Of a DNA stretch of 64,000 nucleotides, positions 51,950 through 61,155 are shown piece after piece. Position 1 is the stretch's first letter; each line of letters starts with the position of its first letter. The translations under genes and the position numbers were made by a program. The notes under the pieces were generated by a model. That model saw only the letters and a program-made list of their open reading frames with translations. It searched no databases and was not told the DNA's origin. Source of the DNA: an archaeon UBA583 (lineage in GTDB: Archaea; Nanobdellota; Nanobdellia; Woesearchaeales; UBA583); contig DAXK01000032.1 in assembly GCA_002506365.1 (NCBI GenBank), positions 18,255 through 82,254 of the forward strand. The letters run 5' to 3'.

Positions 51950-52603
51950 TTATTTCTTAGCTACAGCTAACTCTTCAACCTTTAAAGTATAATCTTTAAA
52001 TTCCCCTATCATTTCACTAAATGCTGCACCTAACTTATCAGCCATTGATACCATATTCTTTGGAACTTTCAAAGTTACAGTCTTCCCAGTAGCTTTTACA
52101 CCAAATAAATGTAAAGGAACCTTTAAACCATTAACTAAAACAAAAGTAATTTTATCTTCAATTTTATCAATACTCTTAGCATTTGAATACTCAATTCTAA
52201 TTTTTTTCCCAGCTAAAGGATTATTAAAATCAACAGTCACTCTATTTGAAACAATTGATCTAACTGAACCATACATTCCATTAAAATCATAAGTCATACC
52301 AACAACAGCTCTTAACTTTTGTTCATCAAAAGCAGATTTAGGAAATGTTTTAACTAACTCCTTTTTTTTACTTCCATAAGCTTCATCAACAGATAAATCT
52401 AAAGTCCCTGAATTTTTTTTCATAACTGCATCATCTAAAGCAGGTAGAACCATTCCCTTCCCAATAACAATTGTTTGAGGACCATAAGAATTAATTTTTA
52501 AACCATTTTCTTTACCTAACTTCTCAGAAGTTGTTTGAACTAACTTATCATTTGCGTAAATATCAAAATCTACAGATACAAAATCATTTTTTTTAAATGT
52601 CAT
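51950..52603 (-). CDS. FKBP-type peptidyl-prolyl cis-trans isomerase (SlyD-like)
   Basis: The 217-residue product has an FKBP domain split by the insert-in-flap region (DFDIYANDKLVQTT, IVIGKGMVLPALDDAVMKK, VDEAYGSKKKELVKTFPKSAF). The chaperone insert (LRAVVGMTYDFNGMYGSVRSIVSNRVTVDFNNPLAGK) follows, and a C-terminal extension of about 80 residues, as in archaeal long FKBPs. It speeds prolyl isomerisation and helps folding in the cytoplasm. There is no signal peptide. It is divergent from the amidase-like gene at 52745. Confidence 0.93.
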   Translation of the reverse strand: MTFKKNDFVSVDFDIYANDKLVQTTSEKLGKENGLKINSYGPQTIVIGKGMVLPALDDAVMKKNSGTLDLSVDEAYGSKKKELVKTFPKSAFDEQKLRAVVGMTYDFNGMYGSVRSIVSNRVTVDFNNPLAGKKIRIEYSNAKSIDKIEDKITFVLVNGLKVPLHLFGVKATGKTVTLKVPKNMVSMADKLGAAFSEMIGEFKDYTLKVEELAVAKK

Positions 52604-52744
52604 AACAAAAAATAAATTATTTAAGTTTATAAGTTTTATTTATATTTTCATAAAAAATAGACAAAAAAACCAAAATTAAATCCCATGTCACTAAAAAAAA
52701 ATATCAAAATATTTAAAAAGTCAAAATCAAAAATTTAGAGAAGA

Positions 52745-53779
52745 ATGCTTGAAAAAGACCTTAGAAAAACATACTACGAATATTTTGAAAGTTTTGAATT
52801 AATTAAAAATAAAATAATTCAATATTTATATAGTGAAGAGCTATTTTTTTATAAACACGATAAAGAAACAATAAAAGATGAATTTAACCAATATGTTAAA
52901 AACATATCAAAACTTACAAATAAACTAAATAAAGAAAAAATTCAAAAAGAAGAATACCATAAAATGTTAAACCAATCAATTTACGAAATTGATAAAAAAC
53001 AAAAAGAAATAACTTCCCTATTTGAAAACCTTCTAGAAAACGAATTAGAAAAATTCTATAACTGTAAAAATAATGTTAAAAAGATATTACAAATACATAA
53101 ACAAATAATTATTACAATTAATATGTATACAAGTTTTACATCCTACTTTTATGACTACTCAACAAAAAATCTTAAAAATTTAGAATTTAATGAACTAAAA
53201 AAAGGAGACATAGTATTATCCCTAAAATCAAAAAAAATAATTAAATCAAATTTATTTTACAAATTAATCTCTAAAATTACTAAATCAAGAATTGGACACT
53301 CAACAATATTTTTAGGATTAAATAATAAAAATAAACCTACATACATTGATGTTCAAGACGGTGATGCAACTGTTGAAAATTTAATCACAAACTCAAAATC
53401 AATAAAATACACAAAAACATCAAATAAATATTCTAATGATGTTATAGGATTAATCTTAAGAGTAAAAGGAGGATTATCAAAACAAGAAGAAAAATTAATT
53501 TCAGAATTTACAAATGCAAAAACAAATCTACAATACGGTTTTATCAAAGCAATATTAGCATTAATAATTGGAAAAATATATGAATTCCTGCCATCAAAAA
53601 GACTTAAACTAAAACATCCTGACCAAAATTTAAAAACAATGTTTTGTTCAGAATTTGTAATAAGAACTTATGAAAATGCCCAAATATATTTACAAAATAA
53701 ATCAGATGCAGCAATGACATCTCCAGCAGACTTACTAAACTCCCCACAACTAGAAATCGTAGGTTATATCAATAAATAA
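52745..53779 (+). CDS. Permuted papain-fold (YiiX/NlpC-P60-like) amidase with coiled-coil N-terminus
   Basis: This 344-residue protein has about 140 residues of helical coiled coil (IYEIDKKQKEITSLFENLLE). A circularly permuted papain-fold domain follows: LKKGDIVLSL (about 155), GHSTIFLG with the catalytic His (about 183), DVQDGDATVENL, and the late catalytic Cys in MFCSEFVIRTYE (about 300). In the YiiX/LRAT-type group the His precedes the Cys, as here. The substrate may be a peptide, lipid or isopeptide amide. A hydrophobic helix near 270 (IKAILALIIGKIYEFL) may contact membrane. Confidence 0.8.
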   Translation: MLEKDLRKTYYEYFESFELIKNKIIQYLYSEELFFYKHDKETIKDEFNQYVKNISKLTNKLNKEKIQKEEYHKMLNQSIYEIDKKQKEITSLFENLLENELEKFYNCKNNVKKILQIHKQIIITINMYTSFTSYFYDYSTKNLKNLEFNELKKGDIVLSLKSKKIIKSNLFYKLISKITKSRIGHSTIFLGLNNKNKPTYIDVQDGDATVENLITNSKSIKYTKTSNKYSNDVIGLILRVKGGLSKQEEKLISEFTNAKTNLQYGFIKAILALIIGKIYEFLPSKRLKLKHPDQNLKTMFCSEFVIRTYENAQIYLQNKSDAAMTSPADLLNSPQLEIVGYINK

Positions 53780-53863
53780 TATTTAAAAATAAAATTAAAA
53801 AAATTAATAAAGGCCTAAAATATAAAATACACATAAATTAAAATTAATAATCTAAATTAACAA

Positions 53864-55012
53864 ATGACAAACAAAATAAATAACAAAACTTTTTCAATAG
53901 AAAAAATTGAAATTTTTCAAATTAAAGTTCCATTTAAAGAAAGATTTACACATTCCGCAAAATCTAGAAAATCTTCTGAAAATATAATTCTAAAAATATA
54001 TAGTAAAGATAATGTAGGTTACGGAGAATCAATTCCAAGAGAATACGTAACTGGTGAGAACCCACAATCAGTAATTAAAAAACTACAAAAAAAAATAATT
54101 CCACACTTTAAAAATATAAAAATTAAATCAAAAAATCAATTACTAAAACAACTATGGGAATTTAGACAAACTCTAAAAACAAATGAACTCTCAGCATTTG
54201 GTGCATATGAAATCGCAATCCTCCACCTAGCATCTAAAGAAATTGGATTAACTATCGAAGACATATTTAAATTTTTAAAAACTAAACCTGACCCTCAAAA
54301 AACAATTTCATATTCAGGTATTATTGGAGACAAACCTTTAGCATTAATGATTTTAAAAGCCTATTTTATAAAAAAAATGGGATTTACACAAGTTAAAATT
54401 AAAATTGATGAAAAAACACTATACAAATTAAAATATCTAACAAAAATTCTAAAAAATAAACAAATAAGAATTGACTCAAATTGTGGTCTAAAATATACTA
54501 ATTTTAATAAAACATTACAATACATAAACAAATTAAACATTAAACAAATAGAACAACCATTCCCACCATCATTAAAATCAAATCAAAAAGCATTCAAACA
54601 AGCTCAAAAATATGGGATTGATATAATATTAGATGAAAGTTTATGTAATTTAAAAGATTTAGAAAAACTTGGAAAACAAGGTAATATTCCAAACATTAGA
54701 CCAACAAAAGTTGGAGGAATTTTAAGTTCGATATATATGTATAAATACGCAAAAGAAAATAACTTTAAACCTATTTTAGCATGTTTAGTTGGAGAAAATA
54801 TTTTAACAAGAATAAATATTATCCTAGGACAAAATCTCAAAACTTTCGCAAATGAAGGAAATTACGATAAATATTTACTTCAAACTCCAATTATAAATAA
54901 TCCTGAATTTGATAATAATGGCGTTTATACTAAAAATAAAATGAAATTAAACTATAAAACTAAAATTAATTCCAATTTTCAAGAAAACATCATCAAAAAA
55001 ATCACCATTTAA
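53864..55012 (+). CDS. Enolase-superfamily enzyme (dipeptide epimerase/muconate cycloisomerase-like)
   Basis: The 382-residue protein has the capping domain (FQIKVPFKERFTHS, GYGESIPREYVTGE) and the barrel with all catalytic positions of the muconate-lactonizing subgroup: K178 and K180 (VKIKID), metal ligands D204 (RIDSN), E230 (IEQPF) and D257 (LDESL), and K282 (PTKVGG). Both general-base lysines are kept, as in L-Ala-D/L-Glu epimerases, o-succinylbenzoate synthase and cycloisomerases. Epimerisation of a dipeptide is a good guess. It follows the amidase by 84 bp. Confidence 0.88.
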   Translation: MTNKINNKTFSIEKIEIFQIKVPFKERFTHSAKSRKSSENIILKIYSKDNVGYGESIPREYVTGENPQSVIKKLQKKIIPHFKNIKIKSKNQLLKQLWEFRQTLKTNELSAFGAYEIAILHLASKEIGLTIEDIFKFLKTKPDPQKTISYSGIIGDKPLALMILKAYFIKKMGFTQVKIKIDEKTLYKLKYLTKILKNKQIRIDSNCGLKYTNFNKTLQYINKLNIKQIEQPFPPSLKSNQKAFKQAQKYGIDIILDESLCNLKDLEKLGKQGNIPNIRPTKVGGILSSIYMYKYAKENNFKPILACLVGENILTRINIILGQNLKTFANEGNYDKYLLQTPIINNPEFDNNGVYTKNKMKLNYKTKINSNFQENIIKKITI

Positions 55013-55055
55013 CAATGAAAACATTTAAAAACGACAAATAAGATAGTTAATATAT

Positions 55056-56909
55056 ATGAATCCTGAATATGTTAGTATGTGTAATAATTTTATAAGTCAT
55101 AAAATTAATTCCAAATCTCTTGAAGATACTATTTCTACATACTGCAAAGCACATTCAAAAAGCATTTCTGAAAATTTTAATCTTATGTCATTAAATGGAT
55201 GGGACATTTTAATGAAAGAATTAATAGGACGAGACATTATCGATGAAAATTTTAAAGGTGTAAGAGTTGAAGAAAACTTAGAATTAATAATTAATATTGG
55301 TAGAAATAAATATGGTTTATCTGATGAAATTTTATTTGAAGGGATTGACAAACAAACTACTGAAACCTTAAATAATGCTACAATCACCAAAGGAATTAGA
55401 TCCGACTCAGTGAATTATGTTACAAACCAAATCTCATCAAGATTATTTTTAAATATTCAAAACCATTTAAAATTACCAAATGAAGAATTTCAGAGATTAG
55501 GATTTCAAGCATTAAAACAATCAGGACAAGCAAAATCATTAATTTACGGATTTAATCACAACATATTTGAAATTTTAGAAAATGTTAACACAATTGCAAA
55601 CGCTAAAAATTCTACTAAAACAACTAACATCTCACTAGAGCGTATTGGAAATAACATCCACCAAATGAGGATTGAAACTAAACCAATTGTTGGAATTAAA
55701 CTCGAAGATCCCGTAATTCACTGGAACATTGGAATGTATAACTATTTTTTAAATAATTGTAAAAATGTTTGTCAACCTGAAATAAAAATTGAAATTGATG
55801 ATCTAACTAAAAGTTGGATATATACAGCTAAATTTAATGAAGATGTAAATAAAACTCCAAAAAAAAGTAAATTTAATTTTAAACATAAAATTATTAGATC
55901 AATTATTGGAAATAAAATTGAAAGATTACAACTTGAAGCTGAAAAAATTGAAATTGAAAAACAATTAAAAACTGAACAAGTAGAACATTTATACAATCAA
56001 ACAAAAAGTATTATGAATCAAATGAGACACAGAGACACAAGTGACCATATGACTAAAATGGCATATTTAAGTGTATTAATGGGAAAACAAATGGGGATTT
56101 CAACTAATGATTTAAGATGTATTGTTCGCTCATTCCCAATCCACGACATTTGGAAAAATTCAACTCCACATCAAATTCTCCACGCAAAAGGTAAATTAGA
56201 TGATGATGAATATGTTCAAATGCAAGACCATGCTAGAGGAAGTGAATACTCAATGATTAAATGTGGATATACACTAAAAGAAGCAAGTATAGGGTCAGGA
56301 CACCAACTTAATGCTGATGGATCAAGTTACCCAGCATTAGAACCAATTAGAAATGCTAACGGTGAAATAGTTGATGTATACGCTGCAGACTGGAAACAAT
56401 TATCAGTAACAGATATGATTGGAAGATTTACTGATGGACTAGAAACATTAAATGCTAAAAGAGTATATAAAGAAGGAATGACAATTGATTTTATTTTAAA
56501 TAAAATTTTTAGAAGTGATGTTGAAAAAAAGAAAATTTTACAAGAAGACATTGGACATTTTGGAATTGAACAATTTGGAAAAACATTACAAGATTTAAAA
56601 TATACTGCCAAAAGATATAACCCAGATACATCCAAACCAATTTCCCCTGCCGAAAGAGAAGTTATGAGATATATTCTAGGACATTCAGATAAATATAAAG
56701 TCCAAATCCCAAAAGGAGTTCAAGACTTAGTTCAAAATCATAAAATTCAATATGGGAGTATTGAAGATAGAATCCATTGTATTGGATTATCAATTAGAAA
56801 AGATTATGATAAATTACAAAACCCAGAAAGTAAAGAAATGTTTAAAAGAAATGTTCCTTACGAACTATTAAATAAATATTTACCTCAAGATGGAATTTCA
56901 GATATTTAA
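55056..56909 (+). CDS. HD-GYP-related domain protein with degenerate signature
   Basis: The 617-residue protein has a helical N-terminal half with no recognised sensor domain, then a coiled coil (LQLEAEKIEIEKQLKTEQVEHL, near 290-310) leading into an HD domain. The core reads DTSDHMTKMAYLSVLMGKQMG, IHDIWKNSTPHQILHAKGKLDDDEY, DHARGSEYSM and SGHQLNADGSSYP (about 335-425), then WKQLSVTDMIGRFTDGL. The metal-binding His-Asp and later His residues are present, but GYP reads S-Y-P and HDIGK reads HDIWK. HD-GYPs usually degrade cyclic di-GMP in bacteria. Activity here is uncertain. Confidence 0.78.
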   Translation: MNPEYVSMCNNFISHKINSKSLEDTISTYCKAHSKSISENFNLMSLNGWDILMKELIGRDIIDENFKGVRVEENLELIINIGRNKYGLSDEILFEGIDKQTTETLNNATITKGIRSDSVNYVTNQISSRLFLNIQNHLKLPNEEFQRLGFQALKQSGQAKSLIYGFNHNIFEILENVNTIANAKNSTKTTNISLERIGNNIHQMRIETKPIVGIKLEDPVIHWNIGMYNYFLNNCKNVCQPEIKIEIDDLTKSWIYTAKFNEDVNKTPKKSKFNFKHKIIRSIIGNKIERLQLEAEKIEIEKQLKTEQVEHLYNQTKSIMNQMRHRDTSDHMTKMAYLSVLMGKQMGISTNDLRCIVRSFPIHDIWKNSTPHQILHAKGKLDDDEYVQMQDHARGSEYSMIKCGYTLKEASIGSGHQLNADGSSYPALEPIRNANGEIVDVYAADWKQLSVTDMIGRFTDGLETLNAKRVYKEGMTIDFILNKIFRSDVEKKKILQEDIGHFGIEQFGKTLQDLKYTAKRYNPDTSKPISPAEREVMRYILGHSDKYKVQIPKGVQDLVQNHKIQYGSIEDRIHCIGLSIRKDYDKLQNPESKEMFKRNVPYELLNKYLPQDGISDI

Positions 56910-57060
56910 TTAAATCAACAAATCACAATTTAAATAGTTAAATATGCTATTAAATTTAATTATAAATCTAAACATTAATTAATTCTATAAATTAAGATTA
57001 AAATTTATCCAAATTAAGTAATAACGTATATTAAAGAAACAAAAAAATAAAATTGTATAT

Positions 57061-58770
57061 ATGAAATTAACATTAAATCCATATCATAATTATTTGGAAA
57101 TTAAAAGTCAAATTTATTTAAATAAATTAAAAGATTGTGAAAAATTACAAAATAAGTTATTTAGTCAAATAATTAAAACAAATAAAAACTCATCATATGG
57201 TAAACAAAATAATTTTAAAAAAATTAAAACAATTCAAGATTTTCAAAATATTGTTCCAATAGTAGATTATGAACAATTAAAAAAATTTATTGATACTGAA
57301 AAAAATAAAAACCATCCAAAATCAATTCTTAGTGATATTGTTGATTATTTCGCAATAACTTCTGGGACAACAAATACTCCTAAATTCCTTCCACATACAA
57401 AAGAATATATTAAAAAAAGACAAATTAGTTGGGAAATTTGGAATCATTCAATTTACAATGAAAGACCAATAACATACTCATTATTTGGATCAATTTTAGC
57501 TTTCACATCTAAATCATTTGATGGATTCACAAAATCCCACATAAAATATGGAAGTGTGTCAGGAAGAATCCACGACTTACAACCAGTATTTGTAAAACAA
57601 TTATTCGCAGTTCCAGATAGAGTAGCTGAAGTTGATAACTTTGAAACTAAATATTATTTAAATGCATTATTTTCAGTTAGAAAAAATTTAACATTTATTG
57701 CAACCCCAAATCCATCAACAATATTAATTTATTCAAAAACAATTATGGAAAATATTGATCAAATTATTAAGGATTTAGAAAGTAATAATATTGAAATTTT
57801 CCAAAATGATAACTCAACATCATTTGAATTAAGAAATGATTTATTGAATGAATTTAAAAAAGATAAAAAATTAAATCTTAAAACTGCTCAAAGATTAAAA
57901 GAGTTAAAACATAAAAATCAAATTAAACCTAAATATATTTTTTCAAATTTACAAACAATTGGTTGTTGGACAAAAGGACATGTTAATATTTATTTAAAAG
58001 AATTAATAAAACAATTTGGTAAAAAAGTAATGATTAGAGAATTAGGATATATGGCATCCGAAGGAAGATTTTCAATCCCAATTGAAACAAAATCCAATGG
58101 AGAAGGAGTCTTAGATATTGATACAAATTTTTACGAATTTATTAAAGTTCAAGAATATGAAAATAAAAATCCAAAAATATATTTAGCACACCAAGTTCAA
58201 CCAGGTCAAAAATATTATATGATGATTACAAACGAAAATGGATTATATCGTTATGATCTAAATGATATAATTGAAGTTACAGGCTATTTTGAAAATTCTA
58301 AAACTCCTATGATTACATTTATTCAAAAAGGAAAATATTTTTCATCAATCACAGGAGAAAAAGTCTCAGAATGGGAAATTAACCATTGTATTCAAAAATT
58401 ACAAAAAATAAATTCAGAGATTCATCTAAAAACATTTTTTGTATTACCAAACATAGATATCAAAAATGCAAATTATAATTTTTATATTGAATTTGAAAAA
58501 AATCCTACAAAAACTCAAATAACTCAATTTGAAAAAATATTAGAAAAAGAATTACAATCAGAAAATATCGAGTATAAAGAAAAAAGAGAATCTAAAAGAT
58601 TAAAATCAATTAAAATTATTTTACTTCCAAAACACTCTGTTGAAAAAATCAAAACAGCTTTTGGAGAAGGAAGAACAAATGATGCCCAAATTAAAGAACC
58701 AAAATTAATTGTTTTAGACAAAGATAAACAAATTATTGAAAGATTTATTTCAAAACATAAGATAAAATAA
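57061..58770 (+). CDS. GH3-family acyl-adenylating ligase
   Basis: This 569-residue protein matches the GH3 (auxin-responsive) branch of the ANL adenylate-forming superfamily: YFAITSGTTNTPKFLP (P-loop-like, 97-111), RIHDLQPVF, ELGYMASEGRFSIP, YYMMITNENGLYRYDLNDIIEVTGY, then FSSITGEKVSEWEI and a C-terminal mobile domain. GH3 enzymes adenylate a carboxylic acid and transfer it to an amine, usually an amino acid. The substrate is unknown. It is preceded by a TATA-like GTATATTAAAG. Follows the HD-GYP gene by 151 bp. Confidence 0.88.
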   Translation: MKLTLNPYHNYLEIKSQIYLNKLKDCEKLQNKLFSQIIKTNKNSSYGKQNNFKKIKTIQDFQNIVPIVDYEQLKKFIDTEKNKNHPKSILSDIVDYFAITSGTTNTPKFLPHTKEYIKKRQISWEIWNHSIYNERPITYSLFGSILAFTSKSFDGFTKSHIKYGSVSGRIHDLQPVFVKQLFAVPDRVAEVDNFETKYYLNALFSVRKNLTFIATPNPSTILIYSKTIMENIDQIIKDLESNNIEIFQNDNSTSFELRNDLLNEFKKDKKLNLKTAQRLKELKHKNQIKPKYIFSNLQTIGCWTKGHVNIYLKELIKQFGKKVMIRELGYMASEGRFSIPIETKSNGEGVLDIDTNFYEFIKVQEYENKNPKIYLAHQVQPGQKYYMMITNENGLYRYDLNDIIEVTGYFENSKTPMITFIQKGKYFSSITGEKVSEWEINHCIQKLQKINSEIHLKTFFVLPNIDIKNANYNFYIEFEKNPTKTQITQFEKILEKELQSENIEYKEKRESKRLKSIKIILLPKHSVEKIKTAFGEGRTNDAQIKEPKLIVLDKDKQIIERFISKHKIK

Positions 58771-59046
58771 AATAATAAATTAAAAATTCTTTTTTCTTAA
58801 AAAATAAAAATTAAAATATTATAAATAAACTAATTCTAATTCCAATAAAACTAAATTAATAGTAAAAAATAATCAAGAATAAACAACAAAAAAAGTATAA
58901 AATAATAAACAAAGACAAATAAAGAAAAAATAAACAAAACCAATTGAAATCATTCTTCTGAAACTAAAGTTATTTGAAAAGTATAAATAATCAACCAGTA
59001 ATTTAAGTAGATAAAAAACCATTATTAACTATCTAAATAGTTAAAA
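58771..59046. other. Non-coding spacer
   Basis: The 276-base gap between GH3 and the first small paralog is nearly pure A/T with no frame, hairpin or RNA gene that I can support. Only the promoter-like AAAGTATAAATAATC at about 58978-58992 stands out, followed by a 50-base leader. Confidence 0.5.
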
Positions 59047-59286
59047 ATGGAAAAAGAACTTTATAATCATAAATTTATGTCAATTAAAAGACTAAAAAAT
59101 ATTTTAGAGAATTATTCTTTAAATATTTTAATTGATTATCTAGAAATAAACTCAAATTTACACAGTGGTAAAATATTTTTCGAAGATATTAATGTTTTGA
59201 CTCTAAAAGATAATCATAAATTAACATTTTATTTAAAACAAAAATTTTCTAGAAATTATAAACCAGTCCAATGTATTGAGATTTAG
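59047..59286 (+). CDS. Small hypothetical protein, tandem paralog 1
   Basis: This 79-residue protein starts MEKELYNHKFMSIKRLKNIL, has NILIDYLEI, then a strand pair (KIFFEDINVLTL, HKLTFYLKQ). It shares its whole layout with the next gene (59323-59544): MEKE(L/I)YN, MSI, LNxLxDYxEI and IFFxDV. No family is recognised. Both are soluble and A/T-rich in codon use. Confidence 0.65.
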   Translation: MEKELYNHKFMSIKRLKNILENYSLNILIDYLEINSNLHSGKIFFEDINVLTLKDNHKLTFYLKQKFSRNYKPVQCIEI

Positions 59287-59322
59287 ATTTAAAAAATAAA
59301 ATAAAATAAAAAATAAACCAAA

Positions 59323-59544
59323 ATGGAAAAAGAAATATACAATAATAAAAATATGTCAATATACGAACTAAAAGATTTACTAGAAAAATACCCTTTGAAT
59401 TTATTATATGATTACTTTGAAATAAAAGAAAAAACATCAATTAAATACATATTTTTTAAAGATGTGAAAAAAATCACATCAACTAAAAATTCCAAATTAA
59501 AAATATATCTTAAAGATAATAATATCACTAGACTTCCAGCCTAG
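59323..59544 (+). CDS. Small hypothetical protein, tandem paralog 2
   Basis: The product has 73 residues (MEKEIYNNKNMSIYELKDLL, NLLYDYFEIKE, YIFFKDVKKITS, LKIYLKDN). It lies 36 bp after paralog 1 and clearly arose by tandem duplication, with about half the residues retained. The helix-then-hairpin plan suggests a tiny alpha/beta domain. It is followed 41 bp later by the SWIM-XseA gene, which has its own TATA box. Confidence 0.65.
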   Translation: MEKEIYNNKNMSIYELKDLLEKYPLNLLYDYFEIKEKTSIKYIFFKDVKKITSTKNSKLKIYLKDNNITRLPA

Positions 59545-59585
59545 CATATCAAAGATTTTATAAATTCTAAACTACAAAAAATATT

Positions 59586-61106
59586 ATGACAATTTCCCAA
59601 GACCTACTAAAACTTGAAACCAATTCAAAAGTCTTTGAAAGAGGAGAAGAATATTTTGAAAAAAACCCAAACAACCAATTAAGTTTTATGCAAAATAATT
59701 TAGAATTATCTATATCTGCCGAAATTAAAGAATATTTTTGTAAAATTAAATACAACTTAGAAACAGGTATGCTAACCGATAAAAAATGCACTTGTTATTA
59801 TTTTGAAAACAATAATCAAACCTGTAAACATATTGTATCCTTAGCTCTCCAAATAAACCACAAATTAAAAAAAACAATTAAAACAATTGACATTTTAGAT
59901 TCTTACGAAAAAGCAGATGAAATTTTAAATAATATTATTGAATTAAATTCAAATAATACAAAAGACAATTCAGAATTAGACACTGCTCAAACAGTATCCC
60001 AAGTAACTAAAACAATTAAATCATTATTAGAAGAAAATCCAAGTTTAAATAATGTATATTTAAAAGGAGAAATTTCAAATTTATCCCCTAACAAAAGTGG
60101 TCATATCTATTTTTCAGTTAAAGATGAATACTCACTTCTAAACTGTGTAATGTTTAAAAAATCTGCCGAAGAACTTGATTTTAAGCCAAAAGTAGGAGAT
60201 AAAGTTATTTTAAAAGGTAAAATCACACTCTACGAACCAAGAGGAAGTTATCAATTATTAGTAAAAGATATGAAAAAACAAGGGCAAGGAGATTTATTTC
60301 AACAATTTTTACAACTTAAAAATAAATTACAAGTTGAAGGTCTTTTTGACGAAAATAAAAAAAAGAAAATTCCACAATTCCCTAAAAAAATTGCAGTAAT
60401 CACAAGTCCAACTGGAGCAGTAATTCAAGATATTATAAATACAGTAAAAAGAAGATTTCCTAAAATTACACTAAGTATTTACCCAGTATCAGTTCAAGGA
60501 AAAGGAAGTGAAGATCAAATAATAAACGCATTAAACCAAGCAAAAAAATCTGAAAATGAATTTGATACAATAATTATTGCAAGAGGTGGTGGAAGTATTG
60601 AAGATTTATGGAGTTTTAACGATGAAAAATTAGCAAGAGAAATTAGTCAATCAAAAGTTCCAATCATTTCTGCAGTAGGACATGAAACTGATTTTACAAT
60701 TTGTGATTTTGTAGCAGATATCAGAGCTCCAACTCCAACAGCTGCTGCAGAAATTGCAACACCAAATTTATTTGACATTAAAATGAATTTAGACTCAAAT
60801 AAAAGAAGAATAATTAAATCATTAGAATATAACTTAGAAAATAAAAAAATTCATTTAAATAATTTAGAATCAAATATATTTACAAGTTTAGAAAATAATT
60901 TACAAAAAAAACAATACCAACTTGAAAATTTTAAAGAAAAACTAAAACTATTATCAATTAATTCAACTTTAAAACGAGGATTTAGTATTACAATTAATGA
61001 ATCTGGTAAAACAATTAAATCAATTAAAGATTTAAAAGAAAATGAAAAAATAACAACTATTTTAAATTCAGGCAAAATAATTTCAGAAATTAAAAATTTA
61101 AAATAA
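59586..61106 (+). CDS. xseA: SWIM zinc-finger / exonuclease VII large subunit fusion
   Basis: The product has 506 residues. The first 100 form a SWIM domain with C68-x-C70-x9-C80-x-H82 (KCTCYYFENNNQTCKH). From about 133 onward it is XseA. The OB-fold (QTVSQVTKTIKSLLEENPSLNNVYLKGEISNL, HIYFSVKDE) is followed by the catalytic domain (IAVITSPTGAVIQDIINTVKRRFP, IIIARGGGSIEDLWSFNDE, ISAVGHETDFTICDFVADIRAPTPTAAAE) and a coiled-coil tail. Exonuclease VII degrades single-stranded DNA. A small subunit lies at 62241. Bacterial XseA begins at the OB-fold, so the zinc finger is an addition. Confidence 0.93.
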   Translation: MTISQDLLKLETNSKVFERGEEYFEKNPNNQLSFMQNNLELSISAEIKEYFCKIKYNLETGMLTDKKCTCYYFENNNQTCKHIVSLALQINHKLKKTIKTIDILDSYEKADEILNNIIELNSNNTKDNSELDTAQTVSQVTKTIKSLLEENPSLNNVYLKGEISNLSPNKSGHIYFSVKDEYSLLNCVMFKKSAEELDFKPKVGDKVILKGKITLYEPRGSYQLLVKDMKKQGQGDLFQQFLQLKNKLQVEGLFDENKKKKIPQFPKKIAVITSPTGAVIQDIINTVKRRFPKITLSIYPVSVQGKGSEDQIINALNQAKKSENEFDTIIIARGGGSIEDLWSFNDEKLAREISQSKVPIISAVGHETDFTICDFVADIRAPTPTAAAEIATPNLFDIKMNLDSNKRRIIKSLEYNLENKKIHLNNLESNIFTSLENNLQKKQYQLENFKEKLKLLSINSTLKRGFSITINESGKTIKSIKDLKENEKITTILNSGKIISEIKNLK

Positions 61107-61155
61107 ATTAATAGATAAATAAATAATAATTAATTTAAATATAAAAACAAATTTA

